Virus record (IMG/VR): IMGVR_UViG_3300025647_000327
Location: 1 to 21,561 of that record
Direction: 5' to 3' (one strand)
Length of the DNA: 21,561 nt
Origin: a virus
This document shows positions 1-7,569 of the stretch, one piece after another. The position numbers and the translations under genes were made by a program. The notes beneath the pieces were generated by a model. It worked only from the letters and a program-made list of their open reading frames with translations. It was not told the DNA's origin and made no database searches. Each line of letters opens with the position of its first letter. The first letter of the stretch is position 1.

Positions 1-1456
1 TAACTTTATCTGTATAAGAAGTTCTTGCTAAAGAGCCTGTCGTCCATACTTGTTCTTGGTAATTATAGCACACCATTCTATCTACAAAGTTAGATGTAGC
101 ACTAGGATAAAACCATATAATTTCTGAAAATAAACTATTATGTGCGGCATATACTTGTTGGCCAGCATTATAATTAATACCAGGAGATCCGTTTAACGTT
201 TTAAAAACAAAGTCTTCTACTAAACATGGTAATTTTTTAACAGATCCATCATAAAGAAAAAAACCTCCTTCATCACTCATCCAATATACAGTTGTGTCTA
301 CGAATACTGATGCGTTTTGTCCAATACATCCACAATTAGATCCTACTTGTCTAATAGAAAATGTAAAAGGAGTTCCAATAAATTGCATAATATAAGCTGC
401 ACTATCCGTAGTTATAAAAGTATAATCTTTACCTTTAGAAGCTGCTCTAATTTCTGTACCAGAGTCAATTCTAAAAGTTCCAGCTGTATTTACCGAAGTA
501 GGTTCATATACATTAATGTTTTCTTGGTCAGAAAAACGAATAAACATTTTATCTTGAGTAGCAGGATTTCCAATAGTTGTTTCGGTTCCCAATAACACTA
601 AATGCCTATCCCTATCAGATACAATAGACATATAGGATTTAGTAGGACATCCTGTAATCGTAGAAGCTCTAGTAATTAAAGCATTAGGGTCTCCTGCAAT
701 AGGAGTCCATTGAAAAGATCTTCCATTATGTACGGTTGCAATTAATATTTGACCATAATTATCTAAAGACCATATACCTGGATCTAATAAAGCATTAGAA
801 GTGGTTCTTGGCGTACCCCAAGTAGAAGCACCCCATCGTCCTGCACCCCATCCATAAGCAGGTGTTTGTATCAAAGGACCTATTGCAATATAAGGTAAAG
901 GATCTAAGGTTCCGTCATTCGTGGCTCCTGTACCTGTTTCCGCTGTAGGCATGGTAATAGTAAATGTAGTGGTAGTTGGAATCGTTTTTACTTCAAATAA
1001 TACATTATCAAAATCAGTTGCTGTATAATCAGTATCAGGAGAAGTAAAAGATCCTGCATTATCAAAAGTAACAATATCTCCAATCTCTAAGTTGTGAGTA
1101 CCTGTAGTAGTAATGGTTACGGTAGTGGATCCGTTTGTAGTAGTAATATCTGCTCCTGTTTGCTGTCTATCTGGATCAATAGGTGTAATATCATAAAAAT
1201 CTCCAGAGTAATAAATATATAAACAACGATTGGTTCCTATAGCTGCATATTTTCTACCATCTAAATCTGCAAACGTATGTTGAGCACGTGCTGCTCCAAT
1301 GATACTGTTTTGTTCTATTTGTAGCCAACCACCTATTTTTTCAGGTTGACCATAACGAAAACGTACATTATCCCCATCTACCCATATATTTTCTGCTTGG
1401 GTATCTGTTATTTGTTTATTAAAACCTGGTTGAAATGGGATCTTTGTTAATGCCAT
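1..1456 (-). CDS. P22 gp10-like tail nozzle/hub protein, N-terminal part (cut by window edge)
   Basis: An ATG at 1456 opens a frame that runs without a stop to base 1 (485 codons seen), so the 3' end is outside the window. The start MALTKIPFQPGFNKQITDTQ, then WVDGDNVRFRYGQPEKIGGW, is the characteristic beginning of gp10/tail-nozzle-type proteins of marine podoviruses. A beta-rich propeller-like region follows (DLDGRKYAAIGTNRCLYIYY; GIWSLDNYGQILIATVHNG; CGCIGQNASVFVDTTVYWMS; DEGGFFLYDGSVKKLP). Around residue 190 there is a WG-rich stretch, YGWGAGRWGASTWGTP. It would close the end of the tail tube. It is unusual that ~13 kb separates it from the other neck genes. Confidence 0.75.
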   Translation of the reverse strand, partial: MALTKIPFQPGFNKQITDTQAENIWVDGDNVRFRYGQPEKIGGWLQIEQNSIIGAARAQHTFADLDGRKYAAIGTNRCLYIYYSGDFYDITPIDPDRQQTGADITTTNGSTTVTITTTGTHNLEIGDIVTFDNAGSFTSPDTDYTATDFDNVLFEVKTIPTTTTFTITMPTAETGTGATNDGTLDPLPYIAIGPLIQTPAYGWGAGRWGASTWGTPRTTSNALLDPGIWSLDNYGQILIATVHNGRSFQWTPIAGDPNALITRASTITGCPTKSYMSIVSDRDRHLVLLGTETTIGNPATQDKMFIRFSDQENINVYEPTSVNTAGTFRIDSGTEIRAASKGKDYTFITTDSAAYIMQFIGTPFTFSIRQVGSNCGCIGQNASVFVDTTVYWMSDEGGFFLYDGSVKKLPCLVEDFVFKTLNGSPGINYNAGQQVYAAHNSLFSEIIWFYPSATSNFVDRMVCYNYQEQVWTTGSLARTSYTDKV

Positions 1457-1471
1457 AACGACATTTTAAAC

Positions 1472-1499
1472 TATATATAGCGCTTAGTATAGATCTAAA
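1472..1499 (-). promoter_or_regulatory. Weak possible promoter before the nozzle gene
   Basis: The minus strand shows TTTAGA (1494-1499), a 16-base spacer and TATATA (1472-1477), in the 45-base gap before the ATG at 1456. There is no TG extension, and AT-rich DNA makes such matches common. No ribosome site is visible before that ATG. Confidence 0.25.
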
Positions 1500-1501
1500 T
1501 C

Positions 1502-2065
1502 TTAAAAGGCCCAACTGACAAATGAATATCTAGTGCCTTTTTTAACTTCAGTTACTTCGTGAGGAAACATAAAACAGCTTGGAAAAATGATAATATCACC
1601 AGTTTTTAACTTTAAATTTTTACCACAAATATTAAAATCTCCACCTGTGAAATTCTCATTCAAACAACCTACAAAGGATAACACGGGAATGCCTTTATGC
1701 TGACCATCAAATAAAGAATGAATATGATCGTAATGCATTCTCATCATTGTTCCTTTTTTATATTTATTAAATCGAATAGGAGAAAACTTAGTTGCTAAAT
1801 TACTTAATTTAGTTTCATTAGGATTTGCAAATTTAACATTATACTCTTGATAAGCTTTAACTAAAAAAGGAGTCATAGATTGTTGCATTTCAGAAGTAAT
1901 GGCTTGCACATCTAATTCTTTTTCTTTTTCTGAAGTCATAGAATTGGTTTCATTATTATGCCACTTATGTTTTTCCCAATCTCTTTTATCAATGGCTTTA
2001 ATAATTTCCTTGCACGTTTTTGCAGGAACTACATTATTTACATATACATAATCACTTACTTTCAT
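1502..2065 (-). CDS. 2OG-Fe(II) oxygenase, prolyl-4-hydroxylase-like (P4Hc type), third of three
   Basis: This 187-aa enzyme has an N-terminal helix region (VVPAKTCKEIIKAIDKRDWE) and a double-stranded beta-helix core. Iron ligands are H111 and D113 (RMHYDHIHS) and H169 (MFPHEVTEV), and 2OG is held by R179 (GTRYSFVSWAF). FTGGDFNI and LKTGDIIIFPS are typical core strands of P4Hc proteins. It differs in subfamily from the two genes before it, so the trio is not a simple recent triplication. A strong GGAGG ribosome site lies inside the end of the preceding gene. Possible targets include a virion protein or host protein; none is shown. Confidence 0.82.
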   Translation of the reverse strand: MKVSDYVYVNNVVPAKTCKEIIKAIDKRDWEKHKWHNNETNSMTSEKEKELDVQAITSEMQQSMTPFLVKAYQEYNVKFANPNETKLSNLATKFSPIRFNKYKKGTMMRMHYDHIHSLFDGQHKGIPVLSFVGCLNENFTGGDFNICGKNLKLKTGDIIIFPSCFMFPHEVTEVKKGTRYSFVSWAF

Positions 2066-2681
2066 AAATTTTCCTCCAGTTAAGTTCAGTTAAAGATTGT
2101 TCGGATCCTAAATTATCTTTTACAAAAGTATTAAAAGATAAACTAATCCTTACTTCGTCTGAAGTATTTCTAGGAACAGAATGACGTAAATGAGAAGGGA
2201 ACAAAATAAGTTCACCTGATACTAAAGGTAAATAAAATGTTTCACTATTAACTGAATTAAATTTCTCGAAGTTTAATTTAAGCATATCAAATTGTGTTTT
2301 AGAAAACATAATAGGTGGAAGATGTTTATCTATTCTAAAATAAAATACTCCAGATACAATAGAATTAGGATGAATATGTTCGTGGTGCACAGATCCCTTA
2401 GGATTGGTATTACACCAAGATTGAGTAATAATGAGTTGTTCTTTTGCCTGCATTATTTCTTTAGTAAATATATCTAAAGATTGTTGACAGAATTTTTTAA
2501 TATTATTTAATTGTTTCTTATCAAAAACATAAGAATCTTTAGAACGGAAATTTCCATTCATTCCATTGGGATCGTATTTAAGTTTTTCTACAAATGCTAA
2601 TTCTTTACTTAAGTTATTTTCATACTTAGTAATAAGTAGTGGTATAGCAAATAATTGTAATAGTTCTTTCTTTATCATCAC
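2052..2681 (-). CDS. 2OG-Fe(II) oxygenase family protein (PF13759/TIGR02466-like), second of three
   Basis: This 209-aa protein begins LLQLFAIPLLITKYEN, as in the family. SWCNTNPKGSVHHEHIHPNS (88-107) contains the W-x-N and the His cluster for iron, followed by IVSGVFYFRID. The C-terminal GELILFPSHLRHSVPRNTSD (156-175) gives distal H167, and EVRISLSFNTF gives 2OG-binding R178. This is the textbook order of the TIGR02466 group. The first codon at 2681 is GTG; the next, ATG at 2678, is probably the true start. It is under its own promoter and overlaps the third oxygenase gene by 14 bases. Substrate unknown. Confidence 0.8.
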   Translation of the reverse strand: MMIKKELLQLFAIPLLITKYENNLSKELAFVEKLKYDPNGMNGNFRSKDSYVFDKKQLNNIKKFCQQSLDIFTKEIMQAKEQLIITQSWCNTNPKGSVHHEHIHPNSIVSGVFYFRIDKHLPPIMFSKTQFDMLKLNFEKFNSVNSETFYLPLVSGELILFPSHLRHSVPRNTSDEVRISLSFNTFVKDNLGSEQSLTELNWRKIYESK

Positions 2682-2690
2682 ACAATAGAT

Positions 2691-2718
2691 GTTATACCAA
2701 ATTATAGGATTATGTAAA
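2691..2718 (-). promoter_or_regulatory. Extended -10 promoter before the second oxygenase gene
   Basis: In the 39-base gap the minus strand has -35 TTTACA (2713-2718), a 16-base spacer and -10 TATAAC (2691-2696) preceded by TGG (extended -10). The transcript would start near 2684, only a few bases before the GTG/ATG start (2681/2678), again leaving almost no leader. Confidence 0.55.
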
Positions 2719-2720
2719 GT

Positions 2721-3332
2721 TTAGTCAAAATTATACGCTAATGTTATTCTGGGATTATCTCCCTTATGTTTTTCAACAAAATGATGTAAATAGCTCCTAA
2801 ATATTAATAAACTATTATTTTCAGGTTTTATATCTGCTCTCTGATAAGACAGTTGATTAAAACAAACATTTCCTTTTAAAGGTTTCATATCTTCATATGG
2901 ATGTTTAAATATAATAGAAGAACGTTTATCAATATTTTTTTCTACTTGCAGATAATAAACTGCAGAAAAAGTAAAACCTGGATGTGTATGAAATTCTTGA
3001 TAATCATTTTTTTCATATATATTAAACCATCCTTCAGATGGCTTTTCATAAATATAATCAGAACCTAATTCATTATTAAATAGACTAACGTTTTTTGTTA
3101 TCTTTTCATTAAGAAATTTAAATTTTTTATCTTTAATTAAATCTAAAGTCCCTAAACTGTTATAGGTATCTACTAACCAATTAGATCCACCTTTTTTGGT
3201 TTTTTCTTTTATGTGTAGAATGTAATCTATTAGATCTTGTTTAATATTATCTGATAAGATATTTTCTTTGTAATAAAAACTAGTTGGAAAATATTGTATA
3301 ATTTCTTTCTGTGTCATCAATAAAGATAACAT
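2721..3332 (-). CDS. 2OG-Fe(II) oxygenase family protein (PF13759/TIGR02466-like), first of three
   Basis: This 203-aa protein (or 198 aa from the inner ATG at 3317, favoured by the promoter position) begins IIQYFPTSFYY, the usual start of this family (a 'phage/marine' 2OG oxygenase group). W102 and N104 precede the metal-binding FHTHPGFTFSAVYYLQV (114-130; H115, H117). The distal H183/H184 (SYLHHFV) and 2OG-binding R195 (NPRITLAYNFD) follow in order. These enzymes hydroxylate proteins or small molecules using 2-oxoglutarate and O2. The substrate is unknown. It has its own extended -10 promoter and is very AT-rich. Confidence 0.75.
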   Translation of the reverse strand: MLSLLMTQKEIIQYFPTSFYYKENILSDNIKQDLIDYILHIKEKTKKGGSNWLVDTYNSLGTLDLIKDKKFKFLNEKITKNVSLFNNELGSDYIYEKPSEGWFNIYEKNDYQEFHTHPGFTFSAVYYLQVEKNIDKRSSIIFKHPYEDMKPLKGNVCFNQLSYQRADIKPENNSLLIFRSYLHHFVEKHKGDNPRITLAYNFD

Positions 3333-3355
3333 AACAAACTATAAAACTATGTCAA
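3328..3355 (-). promoter_or_regulatory. Extended -10 promoter before the first oxygenase gene
   Basis: On the minus strand, a perfect -35 TTGACA (3350-3355), a 16-base spacer and -10 TATGTT (3328-3333) preceded by TGT form an extended -10 promoter. It starts right after the propeller stop codon. The upstream ATG of the oxygenase frame (3332) lies inside the -10 box, so the inner ATG at 3317 is the more likely start on this transcript. Confidence 0.55.
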
Positions 3356-3357
3356 GT

Positions 3358-4350
3358 TTAAGAAGAAATTCCACCGTGTGAACCAGATGCAGTTCCATAT
3401 TCACCATCAGTAGTAGTTAACATATCTCCAAAATCTATTGCATTACCAGTTGTTGTAATAGTAATATAATCTAAAGTATTTGTAACAACAGGATTTTGGC
3501 CTCCTCCAAATACTCCTCTAATAGAATTAGATACACCTCCCACACCAGCTCTTGTAACTGTTAAATCTCCAAAATCTGTGGCATTACCCGTTGATGCTAT
3601 AGTTATATATTGAATGACATTAATAACACCTGGTCCATCATTACCTCCAGCAAATACTCCTCTAGTATTAGAACTAACTCCACCTAAAATAATATTACCA
3701 GCTAATAAATCTCCAAAATCTGTGGCATTACCCGTTGATGCTATAGTTATATATTGAATGACATTAGTTCTTCCAGGGTTTCCTCCACCTCCAATTATTC
3801 CTCTTGTAGGAGAATTTACCATATTAGCTGATCCACCCACTGAATTTATTTGATCACCAAAATCTGCTGCATTACCAGTAGAAGCAATAGTCACATAATC
3901 CATTGTGTTGGAATTAGGATCTTGTCCACCACAGAAAACACCTCTAGTTTCAGAAGATGCTCCAGCTGATCTAGTTCTAGCTTGGGTTGTATCTCCAAAA
4001 TCTACTGCATTACCTTGAGTTGAAAATGTAAAATATTGAATTGAATTTGTTGTTGTTACGTCGTTTGGACTATATCCCATTGCGTTTAATCCTCTTGTAG
4101 TAGAGGCTGAACTTGATTGATTTGATGAAGCACCAGCTAATAAATCACCAAAATCTGTTGCGTTACCAGTAGAAGGTATATTTATCCACTGTATAGTATT
4201 TGTAGTAGCTGGAGATGCTGGAGATTCTCCTCCTATAAAAAATCCATAAGAAGATATATAATTAGGCCAATTATTTCCTAGCCTTGCATTGTAAACATCT
4301 TTAAGTTTCCAGATATATGAATTAGGTCCTGATGGTGATGGGAATGCCAT
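3358..4350 (-). CDS. Single six-repeat kelch-like propeller virion protein
   Basis: This 330-aa protein has the same design as the 328-aa one: a 36-residue attachment segment with SYIWKLKDVYNARLGNNWPN, then six ~48-residue repeats (about 37-327) and a closing SHGGISS. Repeats 4 and 5 carry identical ITIASTGNATDFGDL segments encoded by a perfect 61-bp DNA repeat. Its ATG shares one base with the stop of the 928-aa gene, with a GGAGG site, so the two are co-translated. It may be an alternative or shorter adhesin, or assemble with the large one. It is followed by a promoter and the first oxygenase gene. Confidence 0.7.
   Translation of the reverse strand: MAFPSPSGPNSYIWKLKDVYNARLGNNWPNYISSYGFFIGGESPASPATTNTIQWINIPSTGNATDFGDLLAGASSNQSSSASTTRGLNAMGYSPNDVTTTNSIQYFTFSTQGNAVDFGDTTQARTRSAGASSETRGVFCGGQDPNSNTMDYVTIASTGNAADFGDQINSVGGSANMVNSPTRGIIGGGGNPGRTNVIQYITIASTGNATDFGDLLAGNIILGGVSSNTRGVFAGGNDGPGVINVIQYITIASTGNATDFGDLTVTRAGVGGVSNSIRGVFGGGQNPVVTNTLDYITITTTGNAIDFGDMLTTTDGEYGTASGSHGGISS
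3562..3622 (-). repeat. 61-bp perfect direct repeat, copy 1
   Basis: This copy is identical over 61 bases to 3706-3766; the copies are exactly 144 bp (48 codons) apart. It lies in repeats 5 and 4 of the 330-aa propeller gene. Perfect identity, while neighbouring blades differ in DNA, points to recent duplication or gene conversion. Confidence 0.9.
3706..3766 (-). repeat. 61-bp perfect direct repeat, copy 2
   Basis: Second copy of the 61-bp repeat (see 3562-3622), in frame with it. Recombination between the two would delete or add exactly one blade without shifting the frame. Confidence 0.9.
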
Positions 4351-7136
4351 TATTGTAGTCCTCCGTGATTAGCTCCACCGCCACCTAAATTATTTCTTGC
4401 TTGAGTAGTATCTCCAAAGTCTATAGAATTACCAGTGGTTGCTATAGTTACATATTCCATAATATTTGTACTACTATTTAAGGCGACAACTCCTCTTGTA
4501 TTATTAGAAGCTGCTGCATTACTTGTTGACGTAGTTGTTAAATCTCCAAAATCGGTAGCATTACCTGTTGATGCAATAGTAACATATTGAATAATATTTG
4601 TAGAGGCACCTGGTTCTGAACTTCCTCCAGCTACAATTCCTCTTGTTGAAGATGAAAAACCAGCAGCATATCTGTTAGTTCCTAACAGATCACCAAAATC
4701 TGTAGCATTACCTGTTGCAGCTATTGTGACATAATCTATTACATTGGTATTTCCTGCTGGACCTCTTCCACCTAAAAACAAGCCTCTTGTTGGTGAACAA
4801 GCAGACGCTCTACTTCTTACACTTACAGTCATATCTCCAAAATCTATTGCATTACCAATTGATGCAATTGTAATATAATCAATTGTATTAACAATTGATC
4901 CTGGAAACTCTCCTCCTCCAAATATTCCTCTTGTAGAATTATTATTACAACCACTTGAAACAAAATATCTAGCTTGTGTTAAATCTCCAAAATCAAATGC
5001 ATTACCAGTGGTTTGCACATTAAAAGCGTCAATTACATTTGTTTGAGCAGGGGATGCTCCACCTGCAGAAATACCTCTAGTTGAAGTCATAGCACTTCCC
5101 ATATAACCTCTTATTGATGTTAAATCACCATAATCAACTGCATTCCCTGTAGATGAGATATCTATATAATCCATTGTGTTTACAAGAGTAGGAGTTCCTC
5201 CACCAAAATAAATTCCTCTATCAGGTTGAGCAGTTAACGTAGCCCCATTCAAGCCTCCGTGGCCGTTGGAAGAACCTCCCAGACTTGATTGAGCATTTGT
5301 TAAATCTCCAAAGTCTATAGCATTACCTGTTGATGCGATAGTGACATAATCTATTGTATTTGTAATAGGAGGTCCATTACCTCCTGCAAAAGTTCCCCGT
5401 GTTGAATTTGATGCACCAGCTCCTTTTCCTCTTGTTAATGTTAAATCTCCAAAATCTGCTGCATTACCAGCTGAAGCTATAGTTATGTAATCTATGACAT
5501 TTGAAACTGTAGGTGTTGTTTGACCTACTGCTATTACTCCTCGTGTAGAAGAAGAACTTGCCATACTTCCTCTAGAAGTAGAAGATAAATCTCCAAAATC
5601 GGTTGCATTACCTGTGGTTGCAATAGTTACATAATCCATAGTATTAACATTACCTGCAGGTCCTAGACCTGCTACAAACACACCTCTTGTTGTTGAATTT
5701 ACTCCTGATCCATTATATCTTGCAACAGTCAAATCTCCAAAATCTGCAAAATTTCCTAAAGAAGAATATTCAATATATTGAATAACATTATTAAGGGTAA
5801 AAGGAGCAACAGATAATTCACCTCCTCCAAAAATTCCTCTAGTAGAATTTCCAGCAGTATTAGGTCTATCATTAGCGGAAGTACTTAAATTTCCAAAATT
5901 GGCTGCGTTTCCTTTTGAAGTAACAGTAACATAATCTACAGTAGTTGAAGGAGAATTATAGTTTCCAGTAACTAGTTGTCTTGTTTCATTTGAAATACTT
6001 GCTGCTAAATTTCTATTTATTGTACAATCTCCAAAATCAGAAGCATTACCTGTGGTTGAAATTTTATAAGATTGAATAATATTAGTTGAAGCTGGAGTTT
6101 CTCCTGCTGCCATAATAGCTTGGTCTCCACTATTTAAAAATGTAGGAGGCCTTGTTCCTTGATACCCGTCGCTTAATCCTCCGTGGGCGTTACTGGTTGC
6201 TGCTCCTTGACCTCCTGGACCACCTAAGTTTCCAAAATCGGTTGCATTACCTGTAGTTGAAATAGTTACATATTGTTTGTTAGTAAGTGCTACAGCAGAA
6301 GCTACACCTCCTAATGAATATCCTTTTATTGAATTACTTGTTCCACTTCCTTCATATAAAGCTGAAGTTAAATCTCCAAAATCCGTTCCATTACCTCCTG
6401 AAGACATTGTAATAAATTCTATAACATTAGTGCTAGGGGTACCTCCCATAAATAATCCTCTTGTAGAAGAAGAGGTTCCTTGTAATGATCTTTTAGCTTG
6501 AGTTAGATCTCCGAAATCTGTTGTATTACCAGTCGTAGCTGTTGTTATAAATTGAATTGTATTGTGATTTGTTGTTGGACCAAATGTAAGCGATCCTCCA
6601 AAAATACCTCTTGTTGAACTAGATACCCCTGCCATAGCTTGTCCTGTTTGCACAGCTAAGTCTCCAAAGTCTAAAGCATTACCAAGTGAAGCTGTTGTTA
6701 CATAATCAATAACATTTTTCCCTGTTCCATTTCCTGCAAAAACACTTCTTGTAGAACTATTGGCTGATCCAATACCATATCTAGCTTCTGTTAAATTTCC
6801 AAAATCTGCAGCACTACCTAGTGAGCTAAATGTTACATAATCAATTATATTAGAAGAAGTTGGTGTGTAACCTCCTGCAAACAATCCTCTTGATAAAGAA
6901 CTAGCAGAGCCTAAAGCTCTTCTTGCAGAACTTAAATTTCCAAATACAGAAGTTTCTCCACCTGAAGTTAAATTAAAAGATTCTGCAACTGCTGAGTTGG
7001 TTGCAGGGAATCTAGTTCCACCTCCAAATAAACCCACAGCAGCATTGTTCGGCCAAGTCCCATTATAGATTTGGTCGTATACATCGCTTAATTTCCAAAC
7101 GCCTGCAGCGTTATCTAACCGTGGGAACTGAGCCAT
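4350..7136 (-). CDS. Giant triple-propeller tail protein (18 kelch-like repeats)
   Basis: This 928-aa protein has an N-terminal attachment segment (AAGVWKLSDVYDQIYNGTWP), then 18 repeats of 45-51 residues. They form three blocks of six: residues 35-321, 340-629 and 641-928. Each block ends with an HGGL closure (AHGGL, GHGGL, NHGGL), and short linkers join the blocks. The repeat core is GG, NVIDYVTIASTGNA, DFGDL, S-STRG. The block structure predicts three six-bladed beta-propellers. Likely role: multivalent host-surface binding on the tail. It follows the 116-aa gene, overlaps the 330-aa propeller gene by one base, and lies downstream of the sulfation-type genes. No enzyme motif is visible. 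Confidence 0.75.
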   Translation of the reverse strand: MAQFPRLDNAAGVWKLSDVYDQIYNGTWPNNAAVGLFGGGTRFPATNSAVAESFNLTSGGETSVFGNLSSARRALGSASSLSRGLFAGGYTPTSSNIIDYVTFSSLGSAADFGNLTEARYGIGSANSSTRSVFAGNGTGKNVIDYVTTASLGNALDFGDLAVQTGQAMAGVSSSTRGIFGGSLTFGPTTNHNTIQFITTATTGNTTDFGDLTQAKRSLQGTSSSTRGLFMGGTPSTNVIEFITMSSGGNGTDFGDLTSALYEGSGTSNSIKGYSLGGVASAVALTNKQYVTISTTGNATDFGNLGGPGGQGAATSNAHGGLSDGYQGTRPPTFLNSGDQAIMAAGETPASTNIIQSYKISTTGNASDFGDCTINRNLAASISNETRQLVTGNYNSPSTTVDYVTVTSKGNAANFGNLSTSANDRPNTAGNSTRGIFGGGELSVAPFTLNNVIQYIEYSSLGNFADFGDLTVARYNGSGVNSTTRGVFVAGLGPAGNVNTMDYVTIATTGNATDFGDLSSTSRGSMASSSSTRGVIAVGQTTPTVSNVIDYITIASAGNAADFGDLTLTRGKGAGASNSTRGTFAGGNGPPITNTIDYVTIASTGNAIDFGDLTNAQSSLGGSSNGHGGLNGATLTAQPDRGIYFGGGTPTLVNTMDYIDISSTGNAVDYGDLTSIRGYMGSAMTSTRGISAGGASPAQTNVIDAFNVQTTGNAFDFGDLTQARYFVSSGCNNNSTRGIFGGGEFPGSIVNTIDYITIASIGNAIDFGDMTVSVRSRASACSPTRGLFLGGRGPAGNTNVIDYVTIAATGNATDFGDLLGTNRYAAGFSSSTRGIVAGGSSEPGASTNIIQYVTIASTGNATDFGDLTTTSTSNAAASNNTRGVVALNSSTNIMEYVTIATTGNSIDFGDTTQARNNLGGGGANHGGLQ
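4353..7034 (-). repeat. Eighteen tandem ~144-bp coding repeats
   Basis: Tandem in-frame units of about 135-153 bp encode the propeller blades. The segment coding for G-N-A-x-D-F-G-D-L (plus strand: ctccaaaatc plus a conserved gcattacc) recurs once per unit and makes the repeat plain at DNA level. Two longer-than-usual units, at about 6120-6320 and 5217-5395, contain the inter-block linkers. Confidence 0.8.
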
Positions 7137-7144
7137 TTAAATCC

Positions 7145-7495
7145 TTATACGTTTAATGCGTCTAACTTTGTCCAAAAAACTGTAGCGTGTGCACTTTGAT
7201 CAAATGGAACTTGTGAATCTATTGAACCAGGATTATTTGGATCAGGTTGTTTCCAATCAGTTGTGTAAGTGTTTAGGTAAGTTACTAAATCTGTTTTGGA
7301 CGCAATTTCTTCAGCTTGACCTGCTGGAATAGTTGCGTTGTTATCAGCAATACCCACTAGCCACATATCTTGTGGACCAGGAACACCTGCAATTTGATTA
7401 GGCCAATTACCATTAGAACCATCATTTCCTCCATATAAAAAGGAAGGGATAGTACCATTGCTATTTAGCTTATATTTGACTGCTTTGTATGCCAT
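7145..7495 (-). CDS. Small virion protein heading the propeller-fibre block
   Basis: This 116-aa protein starts MAYKAVKYKLNSNGTIPSFL and has YGGNDGSNGNWPNQIAGV, which resembles the NxWPN attachment motif of the propeller proteins. The middle contains VPGPQDMWLVGIADNNATIP and a helix AEEIASKTDLVTYLNTYTTD. It has a good AAGGAG site and its own promoter, and precedes the 928-aa propeller gene by 8 bases. It may be a linker or chaperone-like partner for the large fibre. No catalytic features are visible. Function unknown. Confidence 0.6.
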   Translation of the reverse strand: MAYKAVKYKLNSNGTIPSFLYGGNDGSNGNWPNQIAGVPGPQDMWLVGIADNNATIPAGQAEEIASKTDLVTYLNTYTTDWKQPDPNNPGSIDSQVPFDQSAHATVFWTKLDALNV

Positions 7496-7520
7496 AGGTT
7501 ATTTCTCCTTAGAATTTATA

Positions 7521-7547
7521 ATTATATTATAACATAAACTCTGTAAA
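7521..7547 (-). promoter_or_regulatory. Promoter before the second fibre block
   Basis: In the 74-base gap, the minus strand reads TGTTATAATATAAT, an extended -10 (TGT then TATAAT, 7526-7534) overlapping a second TATAAT (7521-7526). A TTTACA box lies at 7542-7547, 15 bases from the second -10. Transcription would start near 7514-7519 and give a short leader containing the AAGGAG ribosome site of the 116-aa gene. Confidence 0.5.
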
Positions 7548-7569
7548 TAATACACTTGGTTAGCTATGA

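Noticed and set aside
317-595. Plus-strand open frame of 92 codons
   Set aside because: It is the shadow of the gp10-like gene on the other strand; the translation is serine/arginine/isoleucine-rich with no domain, and there is no ribosome site.
1475-1496. Imperfect palindrome around AGCGCT in the gap before the nozzle gene
   Set aside because: The stem is interrupted by three mismatches and no U run follows, so it is not a convincing terminator or operator.
6277-6501. Plus-strand frames inside the propeller and fibre genes (also near 10435-10879 and 12077-12778)
   Set aside because: These arise from the periodic repeat DNA read backwards; composition is low-complexity and no start signals are present.
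3358-7136. Repeats considered as a CRISPR array or a tandem non-coding satellite
   Set aside because: The units are in frame, of slightly variable length in multiples of three, and code for a coherent protein repeat with no spacers.
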